Assembly (NCBI GenBank): GCA_905214715.1
Contig: CAJMMT010000006.1
Location: 1 to 64,000 of the forward strand
Source of the DNA: an uncultured bacterium
GTDB lineage: Bacteria; Bacteroidota; Bacteroidia; Bacteroidales; Muribaculaceae
DNA length: 64,000 nucleotides
Direction: 5' to 3'
Part shown: one piece after another, positions 9,488 to 17,944 of the stretch
Position numbering within the stretch: the stretch's first letter is position 1
Layout: each line of letters starts with the position of its first letter
Notes under the pieces: generated by a model
Database searches by the model: none
Seen by the model: only the letters and a program-made list of their open reading frames with translations
What the model was told of the DNA's origin: nothing
Made by a program: the position numbers and the translations under genes

Positions 9488-11063
9488 CAATAGAATAATC
9501 AGATTTGCGGTGTCGGCAGCCATAATGGCGACACTTGCATTGACCGGATGCATACACAATGACATCCCCTACCCCCGCGTGCCGATAGCAATACGGTCGC
9601 TGGCATGCGAAGGTGAAGAGAGTCCGGCCGTCATAGACTCTGTAAACGCCACGGCAACCATACGCCTTTTAGAGACTACCGACATACAAAACATAAAATT
9701 CACACGGTGTACGATATCGGAGAACTCCTCCATAACCCCCAATCTGCTTGAAGGCACATACGATCTTACCGATCCGATCGTGGTAACCCTTCACTTATAT
9801 CAAGACTACCAATGGGTTATAAAGGCAGAACAAAACATAGAGCGTTATTTTGAAGTCGAGGGGCAAATCGGGACTTCGATAATAGACCCCGTAGGGCACC
9901 GCGTAATAATAAAAGTGCCTGATTCGGCAGACCTGACCGATCTGACACTGACAAAAATAAAATTGGGACCGGCCGGCATAACCCAACTGACTCCGGCTAT
10001 CGTCCCCGGCAAAATAAACCTTTCCCGTCCGTTAGCCGTAGATGTAACCTATCACGGACGGACCGAAACATGGACCATATTTGCCGAGCGTACAGCCCAG
10101 ATAGTGGTTACCTCCGCAGTAGACGCCTGGAGCCGCGTGATATGGGTATATGGCAATGGTCCGGCCGACGCGGACAACACTTTCGAATACAAACGCACAG
10201 ACGAGACAGAGTGGACACGACTGACGGCAAACGAAATAACGCAAACCTCAGGCAGTTTCTCGGCTTGCATCAAACACCTTACGCCAATGTCGACCTATAC
10301 GGTACGCAGCGTAAGCGGAGATAATATCGGCAACGAAATAACTGTAACCACCCAGACTACGGAAGAACTTCCGGATGGAGATTTCGACGAATGGTGGAAA
10401 AACGGCAACGTGTGGTATCCATACCCGGAAAACGGACCCGCATTCTGGGACACAGGAAACAAAGGAGCGTCGACATTGGGAGAAAGCAATGTAACACCGT
10501 CAGACCATGTTCCGCAGGGAGCCACAGGTCAATCAGCCAAGCTTGAGACCCGTTTTGTGGGAATATCGGTTATAGGCAAACTTGCCGCAGGATCGATTTA
10601 CACCGGAAAGTTTGTGAGAGTCGACGGTACCAACGGAATACTTGACTTCGGCCAGGAATGGAATCTCAGGCCCACAAAACTCAAGGGTTACTACCAATAT
10701 ACCACCGCCCCGATAAACTACACATCTACAGATTACAAGTATCTTAAAAACAGACCGGACAGCTGCCATATATATGTGGCGCTCACAGACTGGACAGCCC
10801 CCTTCCAGATAAGGACCAACCCTCAGAACCGACAGTTGTTCGATCCCAAGTCTCCGGAAGTGATCGGCTACGGCGAACTGATACGCGGCGACAACACGAA
10901 CGGATATGAGGAATTCGAGATACTTATAAACTACAGGTCGACAAGCAGAGTGCCCCGGTATCTGCAAATTACAGCGGCGGCATCAAAATACGGAGACTTC
11001 TTTACGGGTGGTACCGGAGCGACACTGTATGTAGACAACTTCACGCTCGATTATGATTTGTAA
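9474..11063 (+). CDS. PCMD-domain surface lipoprotein
   Basis: 529-residue lipoprotein. The GTG at 9474 is the only reasonable start: it gives an Arg-containing n-region, a hydrophobic core and lipobox LALTGC. The start lies 14 nt inside the upstream barrel gene. Two Ig-like domains (about 30-125 and 125-205) and an Fn3-like domain (about 210-295) precede a PCMD domain from about 297: LPDGDFDEWW, FWDTGNKGAS, SVIGKLAAGSIYTGKF, RPTKLKGYYQY and the final LYVDNFTLDYDL. That domain aligns with the end of the lipoprotein at 4977. It lacks DUF4493. Likely displayed on the surface with the two barrels encoded just upstream. Confidence 0.75.
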   Translation: MCTYNNRIIRFAVSAAIMATLALTGCIHNDIPYPRVPIAIRSLACEGEESPAVIDSVNATATIRLLETTDIQNIKFTRCTISENSSITPNLLEGTYDLTDPIVVTLHLYQDYQWVIKAEQNIERYFEVEGQIGTSIIDPVGHRVIIKVPDSADLTDLTLTKIKLGPAGITQLTPAIVPGKINLSRPLAVDVTYHGRTETWTIFAERTAQIVVTSAVDAWSRVIWVYGNGPADADNTFEYKRTDETEWTRLTANEITQTSGSFSACIKHLTPMSTYTVRSVSGDNIGNEITVTTQTTEELPDGDFDEWWKNGNVWYPYPENGPAFWDTGNKGASTLGESNVTPSDHVPQGATGQSAKLETRFVGISVIGKLAAGSIYTGKFVRVDGTNGILDFGQEWNLRPTKLKGYYQYTTAPINYTSTDYKYLKNRPDSCHIYVALTDWTAPFQIRTNPQNRQLFDPKSPEVIGYGELIRGDNTNGYEEFEILINYRSTSRVPRYLQITAAASKYGDFFTGGTGATLYVDNFTLDYDL

Positions 11064-11138
11064 GTCCTTAACATCTTTCAAAACTAACAACTTACAACTC
11101 ATACTCCGCAACTCACAACCAACAAATAAGAACCAGAT

Positions 11139-11888
11139 ATGAAGAAAAGCTTTTTAGCGGCATTGACAATTTTAATGGCCGGCATGGCCACACCTGCCAA
11201 TGCATTTGATTTGAAAGACCTTCTTGGCGGCAATACCGGGGAGACCCTCGGCAACATAATAGAGGGAGTGTTTACCAAAACCGACCTGGAGGTGAAAGAC
11301 CTGGCGGGGACCTGGCAGTCTACCGGCTCGGCGGTAACATTCAAAAGCGATAACTTTCTGCAGAAAGCGGGCGGCATTGCCGGAGCAGCCGCTATAGAAA
11401 CAAAACTTGATCCTTATTTTGAACGTTACGGTCTCATAGGTTCCGAAATGGCAATCTCCCCGGAGGGAGAAATGACCCTTAAGATTAAACGCATGACCCT
11501 GAAAGGGACCATAACCCAGGGAGAGGAGAAAGGTACATTCAATTTCGAGTTCAAGGCTTTCGGAGCCATGAAACTTACATCTCTCACCGCATACGTAGAG
11601 AAGTCGCCTCAAAGTCTGAACGTAATGTTCGACGCTACAAAACTTAAACAGTTTATAAGTGTGGTGGCAAACATAAGCGGCATGACACTTGCCAAGACCG
11701 TATCGTCGGTTCTTGATTCTTACGAAGGCGCATGCATAGGTTTCAAGATGAAGAATATCGGCCCGGCACCGGAAGGAACGACAACTACAGCCACGCCGAC
11801 AAATACTCAGAAAGCAGACTCGTCTAAGCAACAGGAAAACAAAGGAGCCGACCTCCTGCGCGAGTTGCTTGGCGGCAAGAAGAAATAA
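11139..11888 (+). CDS. DUF4923-like exported protein
   Basis: 249 residues with a signal peptide cleaved after PANA. The body matches what I know of DUF4923, a Bacteroidetes family of unknown function: DLLGG near the N-terminus, DLAGTWQSTGSAVTFKSDNFLQKAGG, then an amphipathic beta-rich region (a lipocalin-like fold is possible) and YEGACIGFKMK near the end. A Thr/Gln/Lys-rich tail contains DLLRELLGGKKK, echoing the N-terminal DLKDLLGG motif. It stands 75 nt after the PCMD lipoprotein with no terminator seen between, so it may be the last gene of that transcript. A strong hairpin follows. Confidence 0.65.
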   Translation: MKKSFLAALTILMAGMATPANAFDLKDLLGGNTGETLGNIIEGVFTKTDLEVKDLAGTWQSTGSAVTFKSDNFLQKAGGIAGAAAIETKLDPYFERYGLIGSEMAISPEGEMTLKIKRMTLKGTITQGEEKGTFNFEFKAFGAMKLTSLTAYVEKSPQSLNVMFDATKLKQFISVVANISGMTLAKTVSSVLDSYEGACIGFKMKNIGPAPEGTTTTATPTNTQKADSSKQQENKGADLLRELLGGKKK

Positions 11889-11906
11889 CCCTACCTAAAA
11901 ACATCC

Positions 11907-11943
11907 AAGGGGTTGCCTGACCGAAAAGGACAGGCAACCCCTT
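11907..11943. terminator. Bidirectional hairpin terminator
   Basis: A perfect 13-bp stem (AAGGGGTTGCCTG at 11907-11919 with 11931-11943, 11-nt loop) lies between the converging DUF4923 and riboflavin synthase genes and can serve both strands. Confidence 0.75.
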
Positions 11944-11964
11944 GTCATTACCGTAAAGAGCTTA

Positions 11965-12570
11965 TCAGGCAAAACGCGAAAGACGCGCAAGGTATTTACC
12001 GATGATGTCGAATTCAAGATTAACGATTGAGCCGGGTTTTATGCGGCAGAAATTGGTATGGTCGTGAGTATAGGGTATTATGGCGACACTGAAGAAGTCG
12101 TCACCGGGATCGCAGACTGTAAGAGAAACCCCGTTTACAGTAACAGAGCCTTTATCCACGGTCATGTATCCCCGGCGTGCCAGTTCCCTGTCGAACGTAT
12201 AACGGAAAGTATAACGCCATGATCCATTCTCCTCTTTGACATCGATACACTCGGCCACGGTATCTACGTGGCCCTGAACGATGTGTCCGTCGAGACGGCC
12301 GCCCACAGGCATGGGACGCTCGAGATTAACCAGTGAACCGGGTTCGAGCGAACCGAGATTCGAACGCCGCAGAGTCTCGTCTATCGCCGTAACCTTATAT
12401 GTATTGCCGGGACCAAGTTCCACCACCGTAAGGCATACTCCGTTGTGAGCCAAAGACTGGTCTACATGCAACTCGTCGGCAAAGGGGCAACGAAGTGTGA
12501 AGGTCACATTGGAACCCTGACGGTCAAGAGCCACCACCTCGCCCATATTTTCAACAATTCCAGAAAACAT
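11965..12570 (-). CDS. ribE: Riboflavin synthase, alpha chain
   Basis: Converts two molecules of 6,7-dimethyl-8-ribityllumazine into riboflavin and the pyrimidine product, the last step of riboflavin synthesis, in the cytosol. The 201-residue product starts at the ATG at 12570 with the hallmark MFSGIVE; an in-frame upstream ATG would add nine residues that the family lacks. Two similar lumazine-binding repeats are visible: residues 1-95 (HNGVCLTV) and 96-195 (GHIVQGHVDTV, VNGVSLTV). It is single in this location, far from other rib genes, with a -7 box at 12594-12601. Confidence 0.95.
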   Translation of the reverse strand: MFSGIVENMGEVVALDRQGSNVTFTLRCPFADELHVDQSLAHNGVCLTVVELGPGNTYKVTAIDETLRRSNLGSLEPGSLVNLERPMPVGGRLDGHIVQGHVDTVAECIDVKEENGSWRYTFRYTFDRELARRGYMTVDKGSVTVNGVSLTVCDPGDDFFSVAIIPYTHDHTNFCRIKPGSIVNLEFDIIGKYLARLSRFA

Positions 12571-12593
12571 AATATCAATCAATAAAATTTTCA

Positions 12594-12601
12594 TCAAAGA
12601 T
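12594..12601 (-). promoter_or_regulatory. -7 box of the riboflavin synthase gene
   Basis: TATCTTTG on the minus strand, 24 nt before the start codon at 12570. No clear -33 element is seen. The box lies within one arm of the inverted repeat 12592-12604/12661-12673. Confidence 0.4.
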
Positions 12602-12619
12602 AATCATCCTATACGAAAA

Positions 12620-12659
12620 TACCACCTTCACGCCCGAATTATACAGCGCGAAGGCGGTA
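12620..12659 (-). terminator. Terminator of the caspase operon
   Basis: On the minus strand TACCGCCTTC pairs with GAAGGTGGTA (12650-12659 with 12620-12629; one mismatch or wobble), and ATTTTCG follows. It begins 23 nt after the caspase gene stop. Confidence 0.6.
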
Positions 12660-12681
12660 AATTATCTTTGATGTAACGAAA

Positions 12682-14202
12682 TCAGAGCGAAAGGGAACGC
12701 CAGGTATCCTTAATCTGATTTGAAGTAGTCGTCGATGGAGTCTGTTTCTTCCTCAACTTGAGCTGACCGGCTTTCTGCGACACATTTGTCGTAATATTGT
12801 CGGAAAGGTTTCCGAGCGCTACGCGTCCATTGGAATTGTTCAGTTCCTTGAGAAGGTAGTAAGTAAAGAGTCCATGTCCCTCTTCGGGAAATCCTTGGGC
12901 AGTCTCATTGCCCTGAGCGGCAGAGAAAACAACCATACGTCCATCTCCCATAGTCGCGTCTTCGGCATCTATCTCCACACCGCGCAAACCTTCGGTAACA
13001 CCTTCGCTATCGCGGTTCACCCCGCTGAAACAGGCATCAAGAAAAACGGTAGTCTGAGCGAAATCAAAATCTCCGAGCATACGGTAAAAATCATCGAGCG
13101 ATATGCCCCGATGAGGGTTTGTACCTCTTACATCCGTGGGAAGGAGATATGCCTTATTATTGTTCTTTATGTCAGGCACACCATGTCCGGCATAATATAC
13201 GATCAGTTTCTTGTTTTCAGGTTCGGGGATATTGGCAATCCAGTCCTGAAATTCCTCTTCAAGAATCATCTGTTTGGTCGCATCTTCAGCCACATGTATA
13301 TTTTCGGAAGGCACCCCGAGGGTCTTACGACAATAATCGGCAAAGACACGTGCATCGTGGATAGCATAAGGCACTTCAGATACGAAACGATAGTTCTGAT
13401 TACCTATTATCAACGCGTAGGTGTTGTTACGGATACCTATTCCTACGGGAATATAAGAATCTATATCAGATGTCTCGACATCATAATCCACCTCATCCTT
13501 TTTCCTATCTTCAAGAGTTTTCTCGATCGATGCCGAAGCGAGACCATACTCGTTGCAATTTCCCTTGTTTATATACTCCGGAAGATGACGCACTTCTCCG
13601 GTGTAGAGTGTATGTCGGGTTGTCCCCCCCACGTTGGCCTCACCGGCAAAGACATAGTGGCCGAGTATTGTAGTCGGCCCCAATTCTATACTTTTAAGAT
13701 TGTCGCAACCCACATATGCCTGGTCTCCGACACGGCATCGGTCAGGAATAGTAACGGCCGCCAACGATTTGCAATTGGCAAATGCAATCGTCTCTATATT
13801 CTTGAGTCTTACGGGAAGCGAGATAGTACGTAACCTGCGGTCATTCAGGAAGGCCCCCCACCCTATGCTCTGGAGGTTGGGATCATGGAAAACCACCTCC
13901 TGAAGTTCTGGCATATTGGCGAAAGCGCAAGAGCCAATCCGCGCTATTTTCTTTCCGATCTCCACTTTACGCACATCAAGTTTCTTCTTTACCCATGGGG
14001 CAATCGATTTCCTTGTATTATAGTCGTCCATCTGGACGTAAAGGCCTTTCTTGTTGGTGTTGGTAATGAAGAGGGTGTAACCGTCAAACTCCCATCTGCA
14101 GTCTGCGCCGCAAGAGCCTTCAACCCTGTTGACTCCCGTCTGCGCTACCGCATTCAAAAAAGAAAGAACTGAAATAGCGAGAATCAATATATATTTTTTC
14201 AT
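12682..14202 (-). CDS. Exported caspase-fold protease with BspA-type leucine-rich repeats
   Basis: 506 residues. A signal peptide (1-20, cleaved at AVAQ) indicates export. Residues about 75-185 hold BspA/LRR_5-type repeats (IGKKIARIGSCAFANMPELQEVVF, LKNIETIAFANCKSLAAVTIP). Residues about 258-460 form a peptidase C14 (caspase/metacaspase) domain: YALIIGNQNY, the histidine motif YYAGHG (His340) and the cysteine motif FLDACFSG (Cys391), so the catalytic dyad is intact. Last gene of a minus-strand operon after a barrel-like protein (39 nt upstream) and a DUF4384 protein. Most bacterial caspase homologues are cytosolic; a secreted one fused to adhesion-type repeats is unusual. Substrate and target are unknown. 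Confidence 0.85.
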   Translation of the reverse strand: MKKYILILAISVLSFLNAVAQTGVNRVEGSCGADCRWEFDGYTLFITNTNKKGLYVQMDDYNTRKSIAPWVKKKLDVRKVEIGKKIARIGSCAFANMPELQEVVFHDPNLQSIGWGAFLNDRRLRTISLPVRLKNIETIAFANCKSLAAVTIPDRCRVGDQAYVGCDNLKSIELGPTTILGHYVFAGEANVGGTTRHTLYTGEVRHLPEYINKGNCNEYGLASASIEKTLEDRKKDEVDYDVETSDIDSYIPVGIGIRNNTYALIIGNQNYRFVSEVPYAIHDARVFADYCRKTLGVPSENIHVAEDATKQMILEEEFQDWIANIPEPENKKLIVYYAGHGVPDIKNNNKAYLLPTDVRGTNPHRGISLDDFYRMLGDFDFAQTTVFLDACFSGVNRDSEGVTEGLRGVEIDAEDATMGDGRMVVFSAAQGNETAQGFPEEGHGLFTYYLLKELNNSNGRVALGNLSDNITTNVSQKAGQLKLRKKQTPSTTTSNQIKDTWRSLSL

Positions 14203-14240
14203 GCTGTTTTCTATAATCGTTATATAATTCCGAATATCAC

Positions 14241-15173
14241 TTAATACCTGATTTGCAGATATACGCGACCGCTTGTAAATTTAAACTTATAATGCTCCCT
14301 GCCATAAGTCTCCCGGTCCAGCGCACGGTAATTCAGATTGGCATTACGTGTTTCCCAACCAATGCCAATCGACTTCCAAGACATGCTCACGCCGAAAGTT
14401 GTGGTAAGCCCATGACCGAGATTCATCTCCAGACCGTCCAACCCCTGGTTATCCTTTCCTCCCTGAATGTTCGGATTCAGGTCATATTTCTTATCATTAT
14501 TAATAAAAAGCATGGATACCTCGTATCCCACATGATAATAGACATTGAATTTGAGGAAATGCAACTGGGGCACATTGAGGTAAATGAATGGAGCCACAGT
14601 AACCGACGGACCGAGAGCCATACTGAAATTTGCCTCATATTTCTCAAGATTCCAAGGGATATATTTAAACACATCGGTTCCGCCATCGCCATTGGGCACC
14701 TCATTTTTTAAAGAGCTATCGTAAAGAGCGGCATTACCTTCCGCTTTGAAATGGTTGGCATTCAGGTTGATGTATGTCCAATCAAGATTAAACAGCACCA
14801 TATCGGCTATAGGCTTTTTATGCAGCCTATAGTTTCGCCCCAAGGTCAAAGAAGCACCCCAGTCGGAAGTGAATTTACCCACCTTTTGCTCGTTATCCAT
14901 TCCAGAAAGCAAAGCATTGTCCTTAGGTTTCAACTGAGTGTTGTAGTTATACGACAAATCGAAAAAAGACTGACGAGACCATACATCCTGAAAATGGGCA
15001 TCGGTCGAGTTTCTGGAGTTTACCATTTCCTGAATATCGACAATATCATTGATAGTCAATACCCGTGTGGTATCTTCAGCCAAATCGATGACAACAGTTC
15101 TGTCTGGCAAATGCTGGGCATAACCGACAGAAGCCGAAGCCATAAGCATAAACAAAAGAAAGTTCTTTATCAT
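14241..15173 (-). CDS. Barrel-like exported protein of the caspase operon
   Basis: 310 residues with a signal peptide cleaved after GYAQ. The mature N-terminus (residues about 25-90) is predicted to be periplasmic. The remainder alternates polar and aromatic residues in strands and ends YKFKFTSGRVYLQIRY, suggesting an outer-membrane beta-barrel. I do not recognise a named family. It sits between the DUF4384 gene (24 nt upstream) and the caspase gene (38 nt downstream), all on the minus strand. It may anchor or export the neighbouring protease or report on the envelope; both are inference. Confidence 0.6.
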   Translation of the reverse strand: MIKNFLLFMLMASASVGYAQHLPDRTVVIDLAEDTTRVLTINDIVDIQEMVNSRNSTDAHFQDVWSRQSFFDLSYNYNTQLKPKDNALLSGMDNEQKVGKFTSDWGASLTLGRNYRLHKKPIADMVLFNLDWTYINLNANHFKAEGNAALYDSSLKNEVPNGDGGTDVFKYIPWNLEKYEANFSMALGPSVTVAPFIYLNVPQLHFLKFNVYYHVGYEVSMLFINNDKKYDLNPNIQGGKDNQGLDGLEMNLGHGLTTTFGVSMSWKSIGIGWETRNANLNYRALDRETYGREHYKFKFTSGRVYLQIRY

Positions 15174-15197
15174 ATGTAGGTTAGAATTGAATTTTAC

Positions 15198-16082
15198 TTA
15201 CTTGCGAGGTTCACCTTTAATCGAAATCCATTTGCGGTCCACCACCATCTCCACATCGGCCCTCTGCTGCCTGATAAGCCATTTGGAAAAGTCCTCTACG
15301 TCAATGATGCTCGGGGCACGTGATTTTTTAGTCTCACCCATGTTTGTTGTAAACGGGTTAGGAGAATAGACAACCACAATCTGGTCATATTCTTTAGGTA
15401 ACGTAGTATTAAGCTTATAATAGGAAGCGTCGGGATCTACACTTTTATCAAAGAATATATATTCCTTACCTTTTTTTATCCTGAATCTTCCTTTGGTATC
15501 TTTCCTGTAAGGCAACAAACAGGATACTTCGTCACCCGAAATCAGGAAAACAGCTGCGTATCCATCTGCCGGCGACAGGAATTTCATGAAAATACGTTCG
15601 CCGTAATCAAAACTTTCAGTTTCTATCCGTTTACCTTCCGATTCCTTGAAGAGATGCCACTTTATGTCGGCAGGAGCTTTCACAATCTCGCGTGCCTCAC
15701 CCCATACTTCGGCCGTGAATACGAGATCATCGTCGACACTTTCAATCGATACGACCGGCCGACGAGTATCACCCAACCATTCCCCCTTGACAGAGGTCAA
15801 CGATTCCACCAGGAAAAATGAATTGGACTCATCATTGACAATCTGGTCGGAAGTCAAGACATCGGAAGCCACCATAACCCCGAACTCGTTTTTAAGCGCT
15901 TCCGCCTTTGCCAGTTCCACAGCCTTAATCTTGGCTTCCCGGATAGTGATATCGTCATTCTCACCGAGGACATAGGATGCTTTTCCTGATACCGACGCCA
16001 ATCGCTGGGCGAAAGCATCGCCAGAAAGCAACGAGGCGAGCAATAACATCACAGCAAGCCATTCTCTATATGAAGCAGTCAT
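15198..16082 (-). CDS. DUF4384-domain exported protein
   Basis: 294 residues with a signal peptide cleaved after DAFAQ. Residues about 28-140 resemble LPP20/FlgT-type domains (SGKASYVLGENDDITIREAKIKAV split by an AEALKNEFGV segment). Residues about 150-245 fit DUF4384 (MKFLSPADGYAAVFLISGDE, CLLPYRK). DUF4384 is often found beside or fused to caspase-like peptidases in bacteria, which agrees with the exported caspase two genes downstream. It is the first gene of the operon, with a -7 box at 16122-16129. Probably a periplasmic or surface accessory or sensor of the protease; this is inference. Confidence 0.72.
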   Translation of the reverse strand: MTASYREWLAVMLLLASLLSGDAFAQRLASVSGKASYVLGENDDITIREAKIKAVELAKAEALKNEFGVMVASDVLTSDQIVNDESNSFFLVESLTSVKGEWLGDTRRPVVSIESVDDDLVFTAEVWGEAREIVKAPADIKWHLFKESEGKRIETESFDYGERIFMKFLSPADGYAAVFLISGDEVSCLLPYRKDTKGRFRIKKGKEYIFFDKSVDPDASYYKLNTTLPKEYDQIVVVYSPNPFTTNMGETKKSRAPSIIDVEDFSKWLIRQQRADVEMVVDRKWISIKGEPRK

Positions 16083-16121
16083 ACCATTTGTTTAGGAGTG
16101 AAATTGTTTCTACCTTCTCCG

Positions 16122-16129
16122 CAAAATTA
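16122..16129 (-). promoter_or_regulatory. -7 box of the DUF4384-barrel-caspase operon
   Basis: TAATTTTG on the minus strand, 40 nt before the operon's first start codon. No good -33 element was found at the right spacing. Confidence 0.45.
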
Positions 16130-16234
16130 AAATATCAAAGAGAGGTGTTTGTTTCGAGCGCGGAGAAAAGTAGAAACAACTTCATATTAGTCCGCTAAAT
16201 TAGCAAAAAAGGTTCAAATGCAAAACATTTTTAC

Positions 16235-16242
16235 TACCTTTG
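16235..16242 (+). promoter_or_regulatory. -7 box of the ATPase gene
   Basis: TACCTTTG 18 nt before the ATG at 16260, giving a leader of about 10 nt. It is divergent from the caspase operon promoter. Confidence 0.45.
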
Positions 16243-16259
16243 CTTAAAAGAGCACCAGT

Positions 16260-17900
16260 ATGGGGAAACTCAATCTTCCGGTAAATGCAGAAACCGGCCA
16301 GAGCCAGAAACTGCCGCCGGCCCGACGCTACACGATAATAGGAAGCAACGGAGCCGGCAAAAGCCGCTTTATGGAGGAAATGGTAACGAGAACCAAAGGT
16401 ACCGTAGCTGTTCTATCCCCGATAAGCGACACACTCCCGTTCCAGCCTGTTCCAGACATGGAGTATATGCTTCGCGAGCTTGCTTCAGGTAAATCACGCG
16501 AAGCATTCGAAGCGGTCAATAACATATGGATGGAAATATTCGAGGGGAGCCGCATGGAGGCTACCCCCGATGGAGTGATGTTCGCAAACGAATCTGACGA
16601 ATACCTTTTCGATGCCCGCCGTCTGAGCCGCGGCGAAAAAAGCGCAGTCTGGTTTCTTGCCGCCATGGCGGGGGTACCGGCTCACGCCACCGTATTCGTA
16701 GATTCCCCTACTCTATTTCTTCATCCGGCCGTTTCCTCGCGTTTCTGGGACAAGATAGAGGAATGGCGTTCCGATTGTGTCTTCGTATACGATACCTCGG
16801 ATCCTCTTTTCACAGCCTCACGTCCCGGAACCATACCTATATGGATAAAAGCATACCGCAAAGCCCCCGAATCGTGGGATTACAGTATAGTCCAGGAAGA
16901 AGATCAGGCCGACGAGTTTATGCTGAACCTGTTGGGAAGCCGTAGGCCGGTATTGTTCATAGAGGGAGATGCGAATCACAGTATCGATTTCAGACTTTAC
17001 TCGGCCGTGTTCAGAGAGTACACGGTGAAGCCGGTAGGAAGCTGCAACAAGGTCATCGAAGCCACACGCACCTTCTCATCGCTTAACAGACTGCACCGGC
17101 TTGAAAGTCACGGGCTCGTGGACCGAGACCGGCGCACAGAGGCCGAAGTGTCGTATCTTCGCATGAAAAACGTGATGGTGCCGGAAGTAGCCGAGGTGGA
17201 GAACATATTTCTGGCAGAAGACATATTGCGGATAATGGCCGAGAGATGCCACCGCAACCCCGACATCGTTTTCATCAAGGTAAAAAAGGAGGTTGTTGAT
17301 GAATTCAGACGCAAACTCGAACAACAGGCTCTCCAGCACACACGCCACCGCATGAAGCGGGACGTGGAGCGCAAAATCGACGCGCGATTCAGTTGCATAA
17401 CCGCCCTTGAGCTTCATATAAAGAGTCTGGTATACAAACTGCAGCCACGCGAGACTTACGGAATGCTGCTGAAACAATTCCACATGTTGGAACGCACCGG
17501 AGATTACGCCGGCATCCTGAAAGTATTCAACGACAAGACTCTGTTCAGGCAGAGCTGCGCCATACCTCTGTTAGGATTCTCCAATCCGGAGGAATACGTC
17601 GCAGGAGTGCTTCTCGCCCTTCATGGAGAGGACGAATTTTCCGAAAGGCTCCGAGAAGCCATAAGAAAGTTATTCATGCCTTCATACAATACGTCAGAAC
17701 CAATAGAGAGCGATTTTGTTAAGCATATTGAGGGACTTCATAACGTGAAGGAAGATTATGGCAAACAGAATGTGGGGGACGAGACAGACAATTCCGGGCA
17801 GACCAAACGTAACCATGATAAAAAGAGCAGGGGCAGGAAGAGGAATACCGTAAGATCCGCAAGGAACACGCGACGGGGGAACAAGGGAAGAAGGTGGTGA
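16260..17900 (+). CDS. ABC-type ATPase with DUF4435/TOPRIM-like region
   Basis: 546-residue cytosolic protein. Walker A GSNGAGKS is at 28-35, an ABC signature-like LSRGEKS at 122-128 and a Walker B-like VFVDSPTLFLHP at 145-156, where Ser149 replaces the usual catalytic glutamate after Asp148. After about 228 a DUF4435/TOPRIM-like region follows (VLFIEGDANH with Glu235, GLVDRDRRTE with Asp288 and Asp290). This order is shared with OLD-like nucleases and DUF4435 ATPases. The last 45 residues are rich in Lys/Arg/Asn (KKSRGRKRNTVRSARNTRR), suggesting nucleic-acid binding. The gene ends 44 nt before glgB and faces away from the caspase operon. Role unknown; defence or nucleic-acid repair are candidates. 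Confidence 0.72.
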   Translation: MGKLNLPVNAETGQSQKLPPARRYTIIGSNGAGKSRFMEEMVTRTKGTVAVLSPISDTLPFQPVPDMEYMLRELASGKSREAFEAVNNIWMEIFEGSRMEATPDGVMFANESDEYLFDARRLSRGEKSAVWFLAAMAGVPAHATVFVDSPTLFLHPAVSSRFWDKIEEWRSDCVFVYDTSDPLFTASRPGTIPIWIKAYRKAPESWDYSIVQEEDQADEFMLNLLGSRRPVLFIEGDANHSIDFRLYSAVFREYTVKPVGSCNKVIEATRTFSSLNRLHRLESHGLVDRDRRTEAEVSYLRMKNVMVPEVAEVENIFLAEDILRIMAERCHRNPDIVFIKVKKEVVDEFRRKLEQQALQHTRHRMKRDVERKIDARFSCITALELHIKSLVYKLQPRETYGMLLKQFHMLERTGDYAGILKVFNDKTLFRQSCAIPLLGFSNPEEYVAGVLLALHGEDEFSERLREAIRKLFMPSYNTSEPIESDFVKHIEGLHNVKEDYGKQNVGDETDNSGQTKRNHDKKSRGRKRNTVRSARNTRRGNKGRRW

Positions 17901-17944
17901 TTAACAATCATATAAATTAAAGGCAAACAGACAAATACACATAT

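Noticed and set aside
12874..13833. A 319-codon open frame on the plus strand
   Set aside because: It is antisense to the caspase gene, which has a signal peptide, domain motifs and catalytic residues; the shadow frame has none.
16201..16220. GGTTCAAAT resembling a tRNA T-loop
   Set aside because: No acceptor, D or anticodon arms can be folded around it. No tRNA was found in the window.
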